A stretch of 64,000 nt of DNA from Rhodamnia argentea (GCF_020921035.1 NC_063155.1:28947294-29011293), one strand, 5' to 3'. Counted from the first letter of the stretch, positions 23,703 through 36,482 are shown. Made by a program: numbers and translations. Notes: a model not told the origin generated them from the sequence alone.

Positions 23703-26549
23703 TGCTCACGCAGTTACATTGTTACCTTTTGGGATGGTTTGATCCACTGGAAATTATCGAAGAACTTCTGATACATGTCTATATTGTCATATTTGGTCCA
23801 CTGTCTATTCCCTCCCCCAAACCATTGTCTGTTTCAAGGGACCCGTTGATTTCATTTTGAATGTGTAATTTGCCAAGTTAAATGCATCGCGACAGGATTT
23901 TATTGCGGATGCAGTAGAATCTCAATTGTATGTATGCGCAGGCGGTTTTATTGGATCTCCTTTTTTGAAGTTTGAAATCTCTTTCTGATAGTTTGAGTTC
24001 CAATTCTCAACAAAGGGCGCTCAGGAGCAAAATTTGTGGTGAGTGGGTTCATGCTATCTATTACTCGTCCTCATAAGGTAACACAGAAGCAGGGAGTTCA
24101 TATGCAAGCTAAGAAATCCGCCCACATCATGGCATGCGCTTAACCATTTCTATTAACAAAAATATATGCTTAATCAAAGCAGTACTATACATCACCGGTC
24201 ATTTAAAACTGTATCTTATTTTTATTTTCTGCGTTATTTTTTAAAATACGGCTGGCAAGTCGGTTTAAAGACACTGTGCGAAGCACGGGTTGACGACGCA
24301 AGAGCTGAAGTTTAGATGATTCATCCCAGGTGCAAGAACTTTCTTTAGGTCCAAAACTATATCTTCTTTTTATTTTCTGCGTTATTTTTTAAAATGCAGC
24401 CGGTGACATTCTGTTTCCGGTCTATTGGTAAACTTCAGAAATTCTTGCCAATCTCTCATCTAAGGAGGACCACTTGCATTCCTCAATCTTTTGACTGGAC
24501 TGCTTTTTATTTTATACATGGTGGTTTTAAGATAGCGCTATCAATCTTGCATGGTATGGCCGGCGTTGATGTAGATAATTTTGCATGGTATGGCCAACGT
24601 TGACGTGGACAATTTTTGCAAATATTTTAAATTTTTTTAATCTTTTCTTTTCTTTTATTCATTTTTATTTTCTTGTTCCACTCTTCATTTTTTTTCTCTT
24701 CGATGGTTGTACGCCAAAGGCGAGGGCTGTGAGCGATACCCTCGCCGGATCTAGAAGAGGGGTGGTGGGAAAGGGAGACCCTCGCTTGTGGTAGGCGATC
24801 TTTGCTGGCCATTGCCAAGGCTCGACGGTCGGTGAGAAAAGAAGATGAATAGTAGAATAGGAAAAAAAAAAAGAGAAAGAAAAAGAGAAATAAGAAATTT
24901 ACAAAATTTTAAATAAAATTGCAGAAATCATTTACATAAGTGATTTTCAGCTTAAATCGATCGGATGGACAACATTAGGAAATCGTAAAAAAATTTATGA
25001 CTAAATTGATCGACTTAAAAAGTTTAAAAATGAATTGGTCATTATACAATAGCTTTATGACTCGTTAGACAATTTTTCTGGAAACATCAATAGAAACTAT
25101 ACATTACACGACATCCGCAATTACTTGCCTCTTGTCCACAAGCCCAATTTATGAGAAAAAAGGAATTTGATTCAATTGCTAACGATACAAATGGTCTCTA
25201 AACTTTTGCTCAATGTGGAATATCGTCTATGAACTTTTAATTAATTCAATATAGCTACTGAACTTTAACTCAATATGCAATATTTCTTTAAATTTGTTCA
25301 ACATAGTCCATGTACTTTTGGTAAATACTCAATCTAATCCCTAAATTATATGAAAATATTGAATGGTATCCGTCCATTAATTCATGATTTTAGAGATTTT
25401 ATAAATTTAAGGATTAGAACAAACTTTTAGTTCAAAAGCCATGTTGAACAACTCAAAAGTTGAAGGACGACATTACACATTGAATCAGAGTTCATATATC
25501 ATTTGTGTAACTAGCACATTTACCTCTCATGCATATGATTGCCACTTCACACATGCACGATATACAACTATGGTGTGGAATATACTCAACCAATAAATTT
25601 AGCTTATTGATTTCTCATTTATCAATTTTAATCTCTTTTCAATCATGCAGTTCTAACTATTCGATTGGAAATATAATAAAATCGGAAAATATTTCTCATT
25701 TTGTTAGTAACATTAAGGAAGTGTGCATCATTAATCTCGTCTTGTGAATAATATTAGTAAAGCAACGCATAATATTAATAATTTGAGTATACATAATTTC
25801 ATTTCATTAGGTAAGTAAATTCTATTTAATCGCAGGAGTATTTTAAAAATTTACGAAATATTTATATCCTCCAAATTCCCAAAGATCAGTCCAAATGCCA
25901 ATTCGCGGCGAGCAAGATCTCAGAGCTTCAACAATTTACTTACAGGTTCGAAGGGATCAATTTGCTCTGAGATTATCGTCAGCTGATATTTCTTTTCCCG
26001 CTCCGATAATCTTTTTGATTGTTCGGATTCAATATCCGAGATCGGGTATTCTTGATTCGTTGATTGATCGCGAAGCGAGAAATTCCCAGGAAATACTGTT
26101 GGCGATTAAATTCTGTGTGATTAGGAATAAGCTTATGTTGATTTGCATCTCTCTCTCTTTTCCAGTGCAAATGTGTTCGTTTCGCTGAAAATTTCAGCGA
26201 TGGGAGAGTAAGAAAGTAGGAATTTTGATGGAAATCTTCTGAATTTAGGGTTCAGTTTTCCAAATTCTGGTAGTGGCTATAATTCTCCTTGGTGGAAGAT
26301 AGATTAGGAATTATCTGGACATAAATGGTGAGATCTCTGTATGAAGACGCTTTTTCTTTTTTTTTTCTTCCATCACTTTACTTAAACAAATGTATGTACA
26401 AGTGTCTTTCGCAGCAAAATTAGAGAATGCTAAAGTTGAATGTCTTGTTTGTCAGAAGAGAGAATTGCCAGGGTTTTTATTTGAACCATTCGTTGGATAA
26501 TTTCGCGCAATTTCTGCCTTGTGGTTGCAGGTATTTCATTTGACTTCAA
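23703..26549. other. intergenic region and 5' leader of VHA-F
   Basis: The left part holds the PUX7 3' UTR. About 24560-25085 is a degenerate member of the foldback family, and about 25185-25470 is another 'aacttttaattaattcaatat' type repeat. From about 25870 the sequence looks like the transcribed leader of VHA-F. A plausible 5' UTR intron runs from the 'aaatggtgagatc' donor near 26329 to 'gtggttgcag' at 26530; this is inference only. Confidence 0.5.
24560..25085. mobile_element. degenerate foldback element
   Basis: The sequence has the same layout as the other Mutator-like foldbacks: 'acgttgacgtggacaatttt', then a CT-rich and GC-rich centre, then inverted 'ttatgactaaattgat' arms ending near 'tagacaatttttctgg'. 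The left arm is shortened. There is no coding capacity. Confidence 0.5.
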
Positions 26550-28857
26550 ATGGCTGGAAGGACCCCTATCGCCAGTAAAAGCTCAGCACTCATCGCCATG
26601 ATTGCTGATGAGGTATGGATGCATGGATACAATCTGAGTGTTCCTGGTTAAATATCATTCCTCATGTCGGATTCGTAAGTGCGAGGACATCTTTTGACTA
26701 GAAATGTGACCAACAAACTTCATCATCTGAAGAAACATAGGCAGTGAGATCGGGGGTCATGATTTCAGATGCCTTTGGGAATATCCTGCAATCCTATTTA
26801 CAGATAACAATTCTGAAATGAATTGATGATGATGTGGACCGTGAGAAGTTCCTCTAAGTAATGAATCATTCTCTTATTGGCTCTGAATACATCTTTTGAG
26901 GTAATTTTGAAGGAGGAGGGGCCCCTTTTTTTTGTTATGGCTGTACTGTTTGAACAAATGCGTTGAAGGGAAATAGGCACCTCTGGCTAAAAAATTATGT
27001 TTACTTTTGGCGGAGTGGGATTTCATAAAAGATATAGCATTAGAAGCACTCAAATGGCTGGTTCAACCTTTGGGAAATGCCTGGCTTGGCTTTTCTAGTA
27101 TCTTGAGCAGTCAGTTTTCTTTCTTGGAGGCAGCATGTCCTTTTGCAGGGATCTAGAATTTACCTGATGAGATTCAAACGGCTTGCAAATGTTTGTTTGC
27201 ATGGGTCATTCTTTGGTTGAGTGGGACATGAAATAGCCATGTATAAGTTTATGTAATAATGGCATTTTCTGAAGTGCTGGAGAATTACTCTCAAATCATC
27301 CATGGTCTGCTGCGTGAGTCACAATATCAAAACTGCTTTCAGATGTATGATTCAAACAATAGAACAAGAAGTTTTCTTGGCAACTTTGGCCATCAGAAAT
27401 GAGACTTTATTTGCCATTGTAGATCCTTATCTTGGCACTGTACATTTGTGCATTTTATTTGCAACATATCAATGCAATGTAATGCTGGCTAGTTCACTGG
27501 AGATTATTTTGATCTGAAAATTCTTGAACGATGGAAATTTATCGTGTAGGACACTGTCACCGGGTTTTTACTGGCTGGTGTCGGTAATGTTGACTTAAGG
27601 AGGAAGACGAACTATCTCATCGTTGACTCGAGTATGATTCTGTCCTCCTTGCATTATCGTTATTTGCTGTACAGTTAATTTATGACGATATTTCATTTAT
27701 TGGTATCTTTGCTCTTCTCAAGTTCTTCCGCTGCAATTGTCTTCCATAGTATTGTGGCATAAGCCCCTTATTTTCATGGACCACTTGTTTTCCTGCTAAT
27801 ATTTAGCTAATTTAAATACGTTTGAAATTCTTCTGGATAGCTTGCTTGTTCCGTGACAGTTCTTTGATTTTAAAAACTGGTATGGTCTCTTGCTAATTTT
27901 AGATGCAGATGGGCTTCTCATTTCTTCTTGTGATGTTAGTGTTTTGTAACCTAAGACCCCATTTTTCATTCTCTGATTGCACTATTTCTTTACGCAACAT
28001 GGGTCACAGAATTCTAAGATAGCGGATGCTTGCCTCTTTAATGATGTTTTTTTTGTGGTTCTTCTTAGAAACAACTGTGAAAGCTATTGAAGATACCTTC
28101 AAGGAGTTCACATCAAGGGAGGATATCGCTATTGTTTTGATCAGTCAATATGTGAGTTCTTTTTCATACTTGAAATGTAGAATTAAATGGGCTGCTTTTC
28201 ATGATAAATAAAGGATCAAGTGCTTCAATCATTTATAGTTTTTCACACCTGGAGCGTGCTGCTTTTGGTTGGTTGTTTTCCACGTAGTTAACAGAAGGGT
28301 TGTTTTTCTGTTAAATTAGTGATCAGCAACCTTGATAATGTCTATTCATGTACATGAGTAGTAAGCATTGGTCGCTCTTACAAGACCATTTACCCTTGTA
28401 TTGATCTAATCATCCAGCCTTCAGCATTAACAAAACAAGTGTCTTATGCCCATTTTAATAATTATTAACTTAAAGATTGTTTTGGGTCCCATTCAAAAAT
28501 TTTGGACAGTGACAGAAACAATTTGGGTCCAATCCAAATATTCTGGACAGTCGCAGAAACAATGTTGGTCCCGTATCCACCGATTATTGCTGCGTAGGAT
28601 TTTCTGATCATTACAAATTGGATATTATTCCTCACCATAATAACAATATATGCGACATACTTCTAATTGTTGACCATATCTCTGGCTTTCAGATTGCAAA
28701 CATGATAAGGTTTCTGGTTGATAGCTACAACAAGCCAGTTCCAGCAATTCTGGAGATCCCTTCAAAGGATCATCCTTATGACCCTGCTCACGATTCAGTG
28801 CTTTCGAGGGTGAAGTACCTCTTCTCTGCTGAATCAGTGGCATCGGGAAGGCGCTGA
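26550..28857 (+). CDS. VHA-F: V-type proton ATPase subunit F
   Basis: The four coding exons are 26550-26612, 27550-27631, 28069-28151 and 28693-28857. All junctions are GT..AG, and the product is 130 residues, the normal size for this subunit. The N terminus [20 protein letters not shown], the central [19 protein letters not shown] and the C-terminal [20 protein letters not shown] are typical of plant subunit F. It is a peripheral V1 subunit on the central rotor stalk (with subunit D) of the vacuolar proton pump and helps couple ATP hydrolysis to rotation. The ATG opens the conserved N terminus. Intron 3 (28152-28692) holds an imperfect tandem repeat around 28480-28570. The gene looks intact. 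Confidence 0.95.
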
Positions 28858-30657
28858 ACCTTCCATTATTTATTTTGTCTTCTACAGAGTAGCTGTATGT
28901 TCATTTGTCTGCCAGAATGTAAATGTGTCTGGTGACTTACGACTATCTACTATAGTGAGGGGCATTGATGACTCAATTACTGAGGCTGTTGTTTTGGTGT
29001 TATCTTGAGCTTGGCAATCTGAACGAGGTTTGATGTATTAACAAGGATTACACAGTCTCCCTTTATCAAGCGAAACGGCGATCTTGCGAGGATTTCTGGT
29101 GTTTGCGTAGTGGAAAATCAATGGTCCTGCATTGCATGTTGCGAGAATTATGCTAGCAATCGTATAATTGTTCTTCAAACGCGTTTTTCATGACTGTTCC
29201 AAAACAAATAAAAGATGTTTTCCATACAATTCTTCTTCAAACGTGTTTTTCATGATTGTTCCAACAGACTTTTGAGGTTGTTTTCTCAGATTGCAGGACG
29301 GAAGATTTTTTCGGTATAACATCCTCCATTTGTTTTGAATCAGGCGCTTTTAAAATTTTCCAACACAAAAAAACGAAAATGAGTATAATTTTTTTTTTAT
29401 GGACTATCTTTTAGTTATGTTCTTTAAGAGGAGGTTCTTAAAAGGCTACAATAATTCCCATTTCTTAAGTTAATTAATAATTCGAGCATTAAGTTAATGA
29501 TGTGATGATGATATTGTTAGTTCTCGAATTTTCAGACACGGAATCTAGTCTTGAACTAACAATTGGTTCAATTCGGTCATTAAATTTTCGTTTAATTGGC
29601 TCAAAATTTTTTTTTTTTTGGTTGTCAAATAATTGGCTTTTTTTTTTTTTGGTCGGAAAATAATTGGCTCAATTAACCTCCTGCATTTTTGTTCAAAGTT
29701 CAATGTCATTTATCAACACTAGTAGAAGTTTTTGACATATTGTCCGCTTTGGCCCGTCCCATATCGAGCCTCATAGTTTTATTTTTTGGAGTACAGGTGG
29801 ATACCTTTCCAAGAGATCACCTATCCCGAGAGTGCTCTCACTTGAGCACGCTTAATTTTGAATATCTAAAGCTAAACATTATCGTTACATCAAAATACGC
29901 CTTTGTGAGTTAATTTCAGTTTTCACATGTATATTTCATAATTGTTTCCTTCCTGTTCGGTACACGGTTCGATTTATTCCTACATCATTTACCATCTTAG
30001 AACCCTATCAAGAGCCACTTCTTATCCCGACCCTTTATCCCCGACTACCACTCTCTGCCCTCGTCGGGCCGGGGTCGTTATAGAAATAGACGCCAACATA
30101 GGGAAACCAACCTTGGATGAAACAAATCAATTGGATCTCGTTAGAGACATGATGGCACTGTGTGAACTTTATGCTAAACATTCATGCTAAAGTTATGAAC
30201 TTCAGATGATAGAAAAGCGGGGCAAATCAATTGGATCTCGTTAGAAACATGATGGCACTGTGTGAAGATGCTGGGGATCTTTTTGAGAAGAGTCGGGATG
30301 AGGATATGCTAAAGAAGACCCGTGGTGATCCTTTGGAAAAAAAGGTGAAGAGAGGGGCGTCGTGTGAACGTGATGTATTAAAATGGTTGGCACTGGCAGT
30401 TGGTACGCGGGGACAACGAAGCTCGGAGGCATCAAAGATGTTAATGTCAAAAAGACGAAAGCAATCATGTCTAAAGGTGCGGTTTGTGCTGTCCTGACGA
30501 GCGGTGGGGCTCCAGAAGCTTTACCCATTTTCTTCTTTTTAGTTATTAAATGGCCATGAATCATTAAATTAAACTAAATCTCGACCGTCGAATATGCTGC
30601 AAGACCCTTCATTTTGAGCTCGCGAAGTGATTTATTATCACCGACCACGTGAAGGAA
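28858..30657. other. intergenic, with relics
   Basis: After the VHA-F 3' UTR there is a local duplication of 'gtttttcatgactgttccaa' near 29185 and 29248. Poly-T runs lie near 29610-29650. The Cassandra LTR relic is at 29700-30082. From about 30205 the sequence is the start of a duplicated block whose second copy begins near 36495. The open frames at 29942-30497 have no recognisable domain. Confidence 0.5.
29700..30082 (-). mobile_element. degraded Cassandra (TRIM) LTR carrying 5S rRNA-like sequence
   Basis: On the minus strand the element opens 'aacgaccccggcccgacga', the typical Cassandra LTR start. About 29812-29868 reads on the minus strand as a diverged 5S rRNA interior (AAGCGTGCT, then GAGAG, then GATAGGTGATCTC). 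The far end contains 'gggccaaagcggacaatatg', typical of the LTR's other side. Cassandra is a non-coding terminal-repeat-in-miniature retrotransposon known for its 5S-derived promoter. Only one LTR is seen, and it is diverged, so this is an old solo-LTR relic. The boundaries are approximate. Confidence 0.7.
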
Positions 30658-31015
30658 AACTGTCCAAAAAATTCTAAACTTATTGCTCTGCGGTCCAAAT
30701 CAGTACTAAGCCTTTTAATTATGTAAATTTAATCATAAATCTTTTGACAATTTATCAATTTAATTATAAATCTTTCAATTGTGTCAATTTAGTTATTAAC
30801 CGTTTGACAATTTATTAATATAGTCTTTTCAGTTAATTATCCAAATAATTGGTTTTGATCTAAATCGGCAAAATTTTAAAAGATTTTAAACTAAATTGAC
30901 ATAATTAAAAGAATTAGAAATGACAAATCGTCAAAAGATTTAAAATTAAATTGATAAAATTAAAAAATTTAAAACTGATTTGACCGTCGTACGGTAAGTT
31001 TCGGATTTTTTGGAC
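30658..31015. mobile_element. Mutator-like MITE just upstream of defensin A
   Basis: The left end contains TGTCCAAAAAATTCTAAACTTA and the reverse complement of the right end TGTCCAAAAAATCCGAAACTTA, so the termini are inverted repeats. Both arms read 'aatttaattataaatctt'-like motifs in opposite directions. It ends about 25 bp before the TATA box of defensin A. The matching place in unit C lacks it. Confidence 0.65.
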
Positions 31016-31040
31016 AATCATGCCCACCACCTGACTCACC

Positions 31041-31047
31041 TATAAAT
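31041..31047 (+). promoter_or_regulatory. TATA box of defensin A
   Basis: TATAAAT lies in the context CACCTATAAATCACC, 55 bp before the ATG. The same block recurs before the other three defensin copies. Confidence 0.7.
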
Positions 31048-31095
31048 CACCTTTCATAGTGCCCAGTCCTTCATCCCTCTCTCTATTCTCTCAAA

Positions 31096-31528
31096 ATGGA
31101 TTTCTCGAAGCGATTGATTCCAGCTGCTTTCATTGTGATGCTGTTGCTGGTGGCGACTGGTCCTTCCTCATCCTACAACACTCTTATGCATGCATCAATT
31201 TCATAGTTCAAATCAATAACACGTCTTACAATGTTGGCCTAGTGAACTTATAACAGATGATTCTGAGCATGATTAGGATTGCTTATAGATGATTTTCCAT
31301 GAGAGAATCATGATTAACTCGGACCCTTTTTCTTTCACCTCCTTTTTCGGTACGAGCAGAGATGGAGCCGATGGCGGTGGAGGCGAGAACTTGCGAGTCG
31401 CAAAGCCACCGGTTCAAAGGGGCATGCGTGAGGGACAGCAACTGCGCCGCTGTTTGCCAGACGGAGGCTTCCAGGGCGGGCATTGCCGGGGCTTTCGTCG
31501 CCGTTGCTTCTGCACCAAACATTGCTAG
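31096..31528 (+). pseudogene. plant defensin copy A, broken
   Basis: Exon 1 (31096-31159) encodes a secretory signal peptide, [20 protein letters not shown], and exon 2 (31360-31528) the mature defensin region starting [12 protein letters not shown]. It is very close to the intact copy at 36990, but its mature-peptide frame is disrupted, so it is probably not functional. A retained TATA box and signal peptide suggest recent loss. The exon 1 donor is a weak GTCCTT, shared with all the copies. Confidence 0.75.
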
Positions 31529-32584
31529 AGTGCGCGCGCTCTGAACGTGCTTTTGAATTGCATCTTGTCGTATCTCAGATCTTTTGGAATAATCCGGTAT
31601 TGCATCGGAATGTCATCGTGTGGCTGCGGATGTAATCTTCCTTTGGCTGTTTACTCTTTTTGTCATGGTTGCTTCTGTTTGAGAGGGTGAAATCTGTTTT
31701 AAGAGCCATTATATGATCGCCGGATACATCAGCGTGATCATGACTTCAACTCCACACGACAACTTTGCCATCATGGCCCTAGCAACCACGTACGTGTTTG
31801 AGTCCTGGACTCTGTATGTTCTTCACTAGGATCAACTATTCGTTTAACTTAAGCAAAACCTTTAATCTCTGCGATGCCGAGGAGGGCCTGCACAGTCATT
31901 CCAAGATTTGCAGTCCGATCCAGTTTCTCCCCACATCAGAATTGTCGTTTTCCAAAGTAGGGCGATTGATGGCTCGTCATACTGTGACCGAAGCCGTACT
32001 TGTTTCAGTACAAGCAATTAGAGATTTCCTTGATATTGTTATAAGAATAGCTAGGATTTCCAAAAGAAGACGCCCTTAATTTGACGAGAATTTCAAGTAG
32101 CTCAACCTGAATCACCTCAGAACAGAATGACAAAATTCACAGTTCAATGTGAAAAACTATAATCTTTTAGTCTAGTAAGTGTGAGTGTGATTGAACTCAA
32201 AATGAAAGGAGTAAGCTTCTGCAGCTTATCCATTCAGAAAGCTAATGGAGAGTGTGCAAGTATTCTCTTCTGCTACAGAAAAAGAAAAATGTGCCTATAC
32301 GAGGAAAATTCACTTGATCCCACAAAACACTTTTCTGATTTGTATAGATAAGAAAAAAAAAAAGATCGCCATTTTTGGTTTTCCTCTCACAACAACCGCT
32401 TTTGTCGGTAAGCATCTCGAGTATATTTCACAAAGAATTCAACTGAGTACTGCTAATTTACAGTTGAATTGCCCAGAATAGAGCAACCACCAGGGGGAGA
32501 TAACTGGAGAGGACACCAAACCAAATGTGATCAGTCGTATGTATCGCATCAGTCCATCTCTAAAATAGTCTTAACTAGGAACTC
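31529..32584. other. unit A downstream spacer
   Basis: This stretch is shared with 37453-38584 of unit C. It contains an open frame at 31798-32079 whose C-terminal half (GRLMARHTVTEA...ISKRR) is also open at 37839-38102 in unit C. I do not recognise it as a protein and cannot say whether it is coding. Confidence 0.4.
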
Positions 32585-33105
32585 CTCTTACTCTGGCCAT
32601 GCCAAAGCTTTCCTGGAACCACCTATCTTGAACTTGCAGGCCGGCGTTCTCTCAGTGAATTCAAAGCCGATCCGTATGTCCTGAAGAAGCCTAACCAACG
32701 GCTGCCCATCTATCCCCCTACGAGTCGCCCCCCCATTTGCCCGAAACACCTTGTGAAATCTTATGCACAACTCGTATTCCCCCGCACTGCAGTGTGCAGC
32801 GATGAGGCTCGTGCAACTCACCTTGTTGGCTGCCACCTTCTTTCTCTTCATTTTCCTTGCATATTTTCTCAACCTGCCTCAAGTTCTTTGCTGTCCCGTC
32901 GATTTCCAATGAGGCATTGTACACCCCCATGTTCGGCTTGCATCCTCTGGCTTTCATTTTCGCCACCAAGTTCATTGCTTCTCTTATTTTCCATCTCTCG
33001 CCATACATGGCAACCATGTTAGAGTACGCCACTACAATATCTTCTTTTTTACACGCTTCCTCAAAAAGCATCTCGGCTACTTTGCTGCATTCATCGAAGT
33101 TATCA
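32585..33105 (-). pseudogene. PPR gene 3' relic, unit A
   Basis: On the minus strand this matches the 3' half of the intact PPR gene at 41583-43439. Recognisable pieces are VAYSNMVAMYGERWKIREAM, MKARGCKPNMGVYNAS and MKRKKVAANKVSCTSLIAAH. The frame is interrupted and an internal part is missing, so it is a truncated relic without a start. Similarity runs to about the position equivalent to 42500 in the intact gene. Confidence 0.85.
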
Positions 33106-33871
33106 TTACTCTACTACAATGATTAATTTAACTGGAATTTTCAGCCTTTGAGATCATGCGTGAGTTAATTACGCCTATCGATGTTATCTATCAATTGAGA
33201 GAACCAGTGATTTCAAAGCTGAGGTCTTCAGGACTTCTCCTTTAAGATGTTCTGGATCATTTATTAACTCATCCCTAAAGAAAAGTACTAAACTTTCCTT
33301 CGGCATCTTTCTACTGTAGTAGTTGTCGATCCTTGTCAGGTTGGCTGTGAAATGCAGTAGTTTGTCTTCTTTGGAAGGAGAGCGATGCTGGGGTTCATGC
33401 AGGGCCATCTCATCGAGTAGCTTTCATAAGTAAATACGACTTAGATAAGAGGATGAGTATTCTTGCTTAAATTCAGTGGATTCAGTGGACATAACATAAA
33501 CGGAAGTGCTTGTGAACTTTTGTACCGGGAATTTCAGATTATAGGAAAGTGGAAGAAGAAATCAGTCTCTATCTGGGGAGGACGAAGCCCAGGGATGCAT
33601 CAAATGTACGTCAAAAGGATGAAGCAGTCCTGCCTAAAGTGCAGTCTGTGTGGCACCTACGAGCGATGACTCGAGGAGCTTTCCGCCTACATGTACTAAA
33701 TTGAATCCGGAACGTCAATCCGATGGGATCCAGGCAAGACCCTCCATGTTTAACTTTCGTAACAATTTCTTCCCCTCCTTTTTTTTGTGGCCTTTTTCGC
33801 GATTGTTCTGTAACTCCAATCCCCCGATTTGTCTCTGGTGTGATGAGCTTGTGCTCACCACCAAACTCATC
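33106..33871. other. spacer and leader of unit B
   Basis: Sequence from about 33110 to 33430 is shared with 39670-40000 (unit C), and in weaker form with 35875-36065. From about 33440 it is the leader of defensin B, shared with 40000-40395. No protein is recognised. Confidence 0.5.
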
Positions 33872-33878
33872 TATAAAT
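33872..33878 (+). promoter_or_regulatory. TATA box of defensin B
   Basis: TATAAAT lies 83 bp before the exon 1 ATG in the same conserved block as in the other three units. The longer spacing is filled by a CT-rich leader. Confidence 0.6.
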
Positions 33879-33954
33879 CACCCCGTCACGCCTTGCCCGA
33901 CCCTCCATCTCTCACTCTCACTCTCTACCTCTCTCGATCTCTCTCTTTCTCTCG

Positions 33955-34480
33955 ATGGATTTCTCGAAGTGCTTGATTCCAGCTGCTTTTATTGTGATGC
34001 TGCTGCAGTTCGTGGCAACTGCTGGTCCTTTCTCATCCTACAACACTTTAATGCATGCATGTTGGCCCATACAATATGTAAACTTCACTAGTTATCGCAC
34101 AGAATGAGGACCGTGGAGCATCACCCAATTTTAAGAGCCAGTAGATTTCTAAAACGATCAAATGACAGTGAACATGTAATAATATGAAGGGCTCAACGAA
34201 ATGGATTGGAATGCTGCAAGATAATTCTGAGCATGGTTCATCAACTCATTTTCTATGAGAGAATTTTGATCAATCAAACCGGTTGTGGACTGACCCCCTT
34301 TTTTTTCACCTCCGTTTTGGCATGTACAGAGATGGAGCCGATGATAGCGGTACAGGGGGACATGCATCGACAGGCAGTGCGCTGCCGTTTGCGTGACGGA
34401 AGACTTTTGAAGCAGGTATTGCAGGGGCCCGAGCCGCCATTGCATCTGCACCATACCTTGCCATCCGCCCTCGCCCTGAG
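33955..34480 (+). pseudogene. plant defensin copy B, degenerate
   Basis: Exon 1 (33955-34024) still encodes a defensin-type signal peptide, [20 protein letters not shown]. The second exon region (about 34330-34480) is recognisable by position and by 'agatggagccgatga', but the mature peptide is heavily decayed and few of the eight cysteines remain readable. It is the most eroded of the four copies. Confidence 0.7.
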
Positions 34481-35037
34481 AGTTTCACCGATTTTGCACT
34501 ACATCCTAATCATATCTCATCAGTATTATCAAACAAACCGGTGTTGGGCATCGGAGTGTCGTCTCTTTGGTCGCGGATGTGATTTTCCTTCTGCTGTTTA
34601 CTCTGTTTTCCAGGTTGCTTCTGTTTGTTGAGTGCGAAACCTAATTAAGATCCACAACTTGTTTATGATATTGGCTTCTCAAGTTCATGTTATATACGAA
34701 CACAGGATATATCAGCATGATCATGACTTCCACTTAACACGACAACTTCGCCACTGTGGACCTAGCAACTAAGGACATTTTCGGCAATCGAAGCATATGT
34801 ACTTAGTTGAGTCCCGGACACTGTATGTTCTTTACTAGGATCAACCATTTTGATAAACAAGAAGAAGATCCAGTTTTCGGTTTTCCTCTCCCAACAACCG
34901 CTTGTGTTGGTAAGCATCTCCAGTATATTCACAGAAAGAATTCGATTGAGTACTGCTAATTTACAATTGAACTACACAGAAACTGTACAAGTCGTATGAA
35001 GGGGACACCAAACCTGAATTGCGATTGGTCCTATCTA

Positions 35038-35098
35038 TTTTAACAGTTCATTAGGAACTCCTCTTTCTCGAGCGATGCTGAAGCTTTCCTAGATCCAA
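35038..35098 (-). pseudogene. short PPR 3'-end relic, unit B
   Basis: 'gaactcctctttctcg', 'gcgatgctgaagctttcct' and the flanking bases match the last codons of the intact PPR gene (about 41595-41645). Only this short end is left. The following 35100-35870 is AT-rich with no gene, and 35875-36065 again resembles the spacer after units A and C. Confidence 0.65.
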
Positions 35099-36099
35099 TA
35101 GACTTCATCTAACATTCGCTCACTCTGAATAGGGAACTTCTAAGTTTTACAGAGTTTGGATCGAGAATCGTAACGGACGTTCAAGCTTTCTTGAACTTTG
35201 GAAATTTTTAATTCTGGCTCTCCTTCTTCTCTTCAATCTTGAAGTATCCTTTTATACTCTCCTCCATCCTCAAAATAGCTGTCGCAAGTTCTTCAGGTAT
35301 CACTCTCCAAACTTCCCGTTTAGACGAGATTGTATACAAAAGATTTCATAGTTATTGAGATTAGAACTTAGAATCTCCATTGCCCAAACGATCATGATCT
35401 GGGTTTTCAAATATAAAACTCTTCCTTTGTAAATAATCATCTTCTTCCTTAATCCACGTCTTTGATAGATAATCCTTCATTTTCGTGATTGATAATCTTC
35501 AGGGATGAATCCAACCAGATTCGCTCACCGTTGTGATAATATGATATCTCACAATAATCTAGCTGATGCTTCTGAAATACTTATTCAGAACTTGAGCTCA
35601 TGCGACAGCGTCGGAGCTTCTGAGCCAACGTCTAAGTTACGATTAATTCCTGTATACCATTCCTCAATGTAAAAAGAACAATATGTAAAATAAGTATTTC
35701 ATCGCATTAACTCGCATTTTAGAGAATATAAATTATTTTGTCAACTTCAAAATCAATTAAGTATTTTTTTTTCAACAGTTTTTGGGGTCCACGTTACATA
35801 TTAAGATATTGCACATTCGAAAGCTCGTGACCAACAATGCAGTTACGACATCAAGAATAGGTGTCGTTTCTCTAGTGCAATGATTAGTTTGATTGAAATT
35901 CCCAGCCTTCGAGACTGCTCGAGACCATCACCGAAACAACGTTCTTGTGTTGCTTTCGGCGTTGTTCCAAGTTGATCACCGTCAAATTCGTCAGGTTGGT
36001 ATCCTATGCAGTAGCTTGTTCCCATCGGACGGCGACCAATGCTGTGGTTCATGTCAAGCAAAGCATGTTGAATAATGAGTAATTTTGCAGTGGGAACTT

Positions 36100-36482
36100 T
36101 GGAGGGAGAATTATGAAAAAAAAAAAAAAAGTCCTTAACTTATTGTAATTGTGCTAATTCAGGCTCAAATATTTTGCATTTGTATCAATTTTGATCAGAA
36201 AGAGCTGGCATGGATGGTGGCGCAGCCGACACCGACATGGACAATTTTTAATAATTATGTAATAAATATTTGAATTTCTTATTTAATTTCTTTTCCTTTT
36301 TTTTTTCTGTCCTTCTTATTTTACCGTCCGCCGAACCTCGGTGACCGACCAAGGGCGAGGGCTGGCGACGTCGATCTTGCCAGCCACCGGCAATGTTTAG
36401 AGCTCAATTGACAAAAAAAAAAAAGATTTATGACTCGATTACGATAATTATAATAGATTTAAGACTTATTTGGTAATTTTTT
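36100..36482. mobile_element. foldback element between the two duplicated blocks
   Basis: The left arm reads 'gagaattatgaaa', an A run, then 'gtccttaacttattg'. The right arm, reverse-complemented, reads 'aaaattaccaaataagtcttaaat'-like sequence. The centre holds the family's CT-rich and GC-rich 'ggcgagggctggcgacg' segment. It has no coding capacity. Confidence 0.6.

Noticed and set aside
29800-29870. A 5S rRNA gene
   Set aside because: Only part of 5S is recognisable, it is diverged, and it is flanked by Cassandra LTR sequence.
30231-30497. Open frame in the unit A leader
   Set aside because: The matching region in unit C (36520-36800) is not open, and no domain is recognised.
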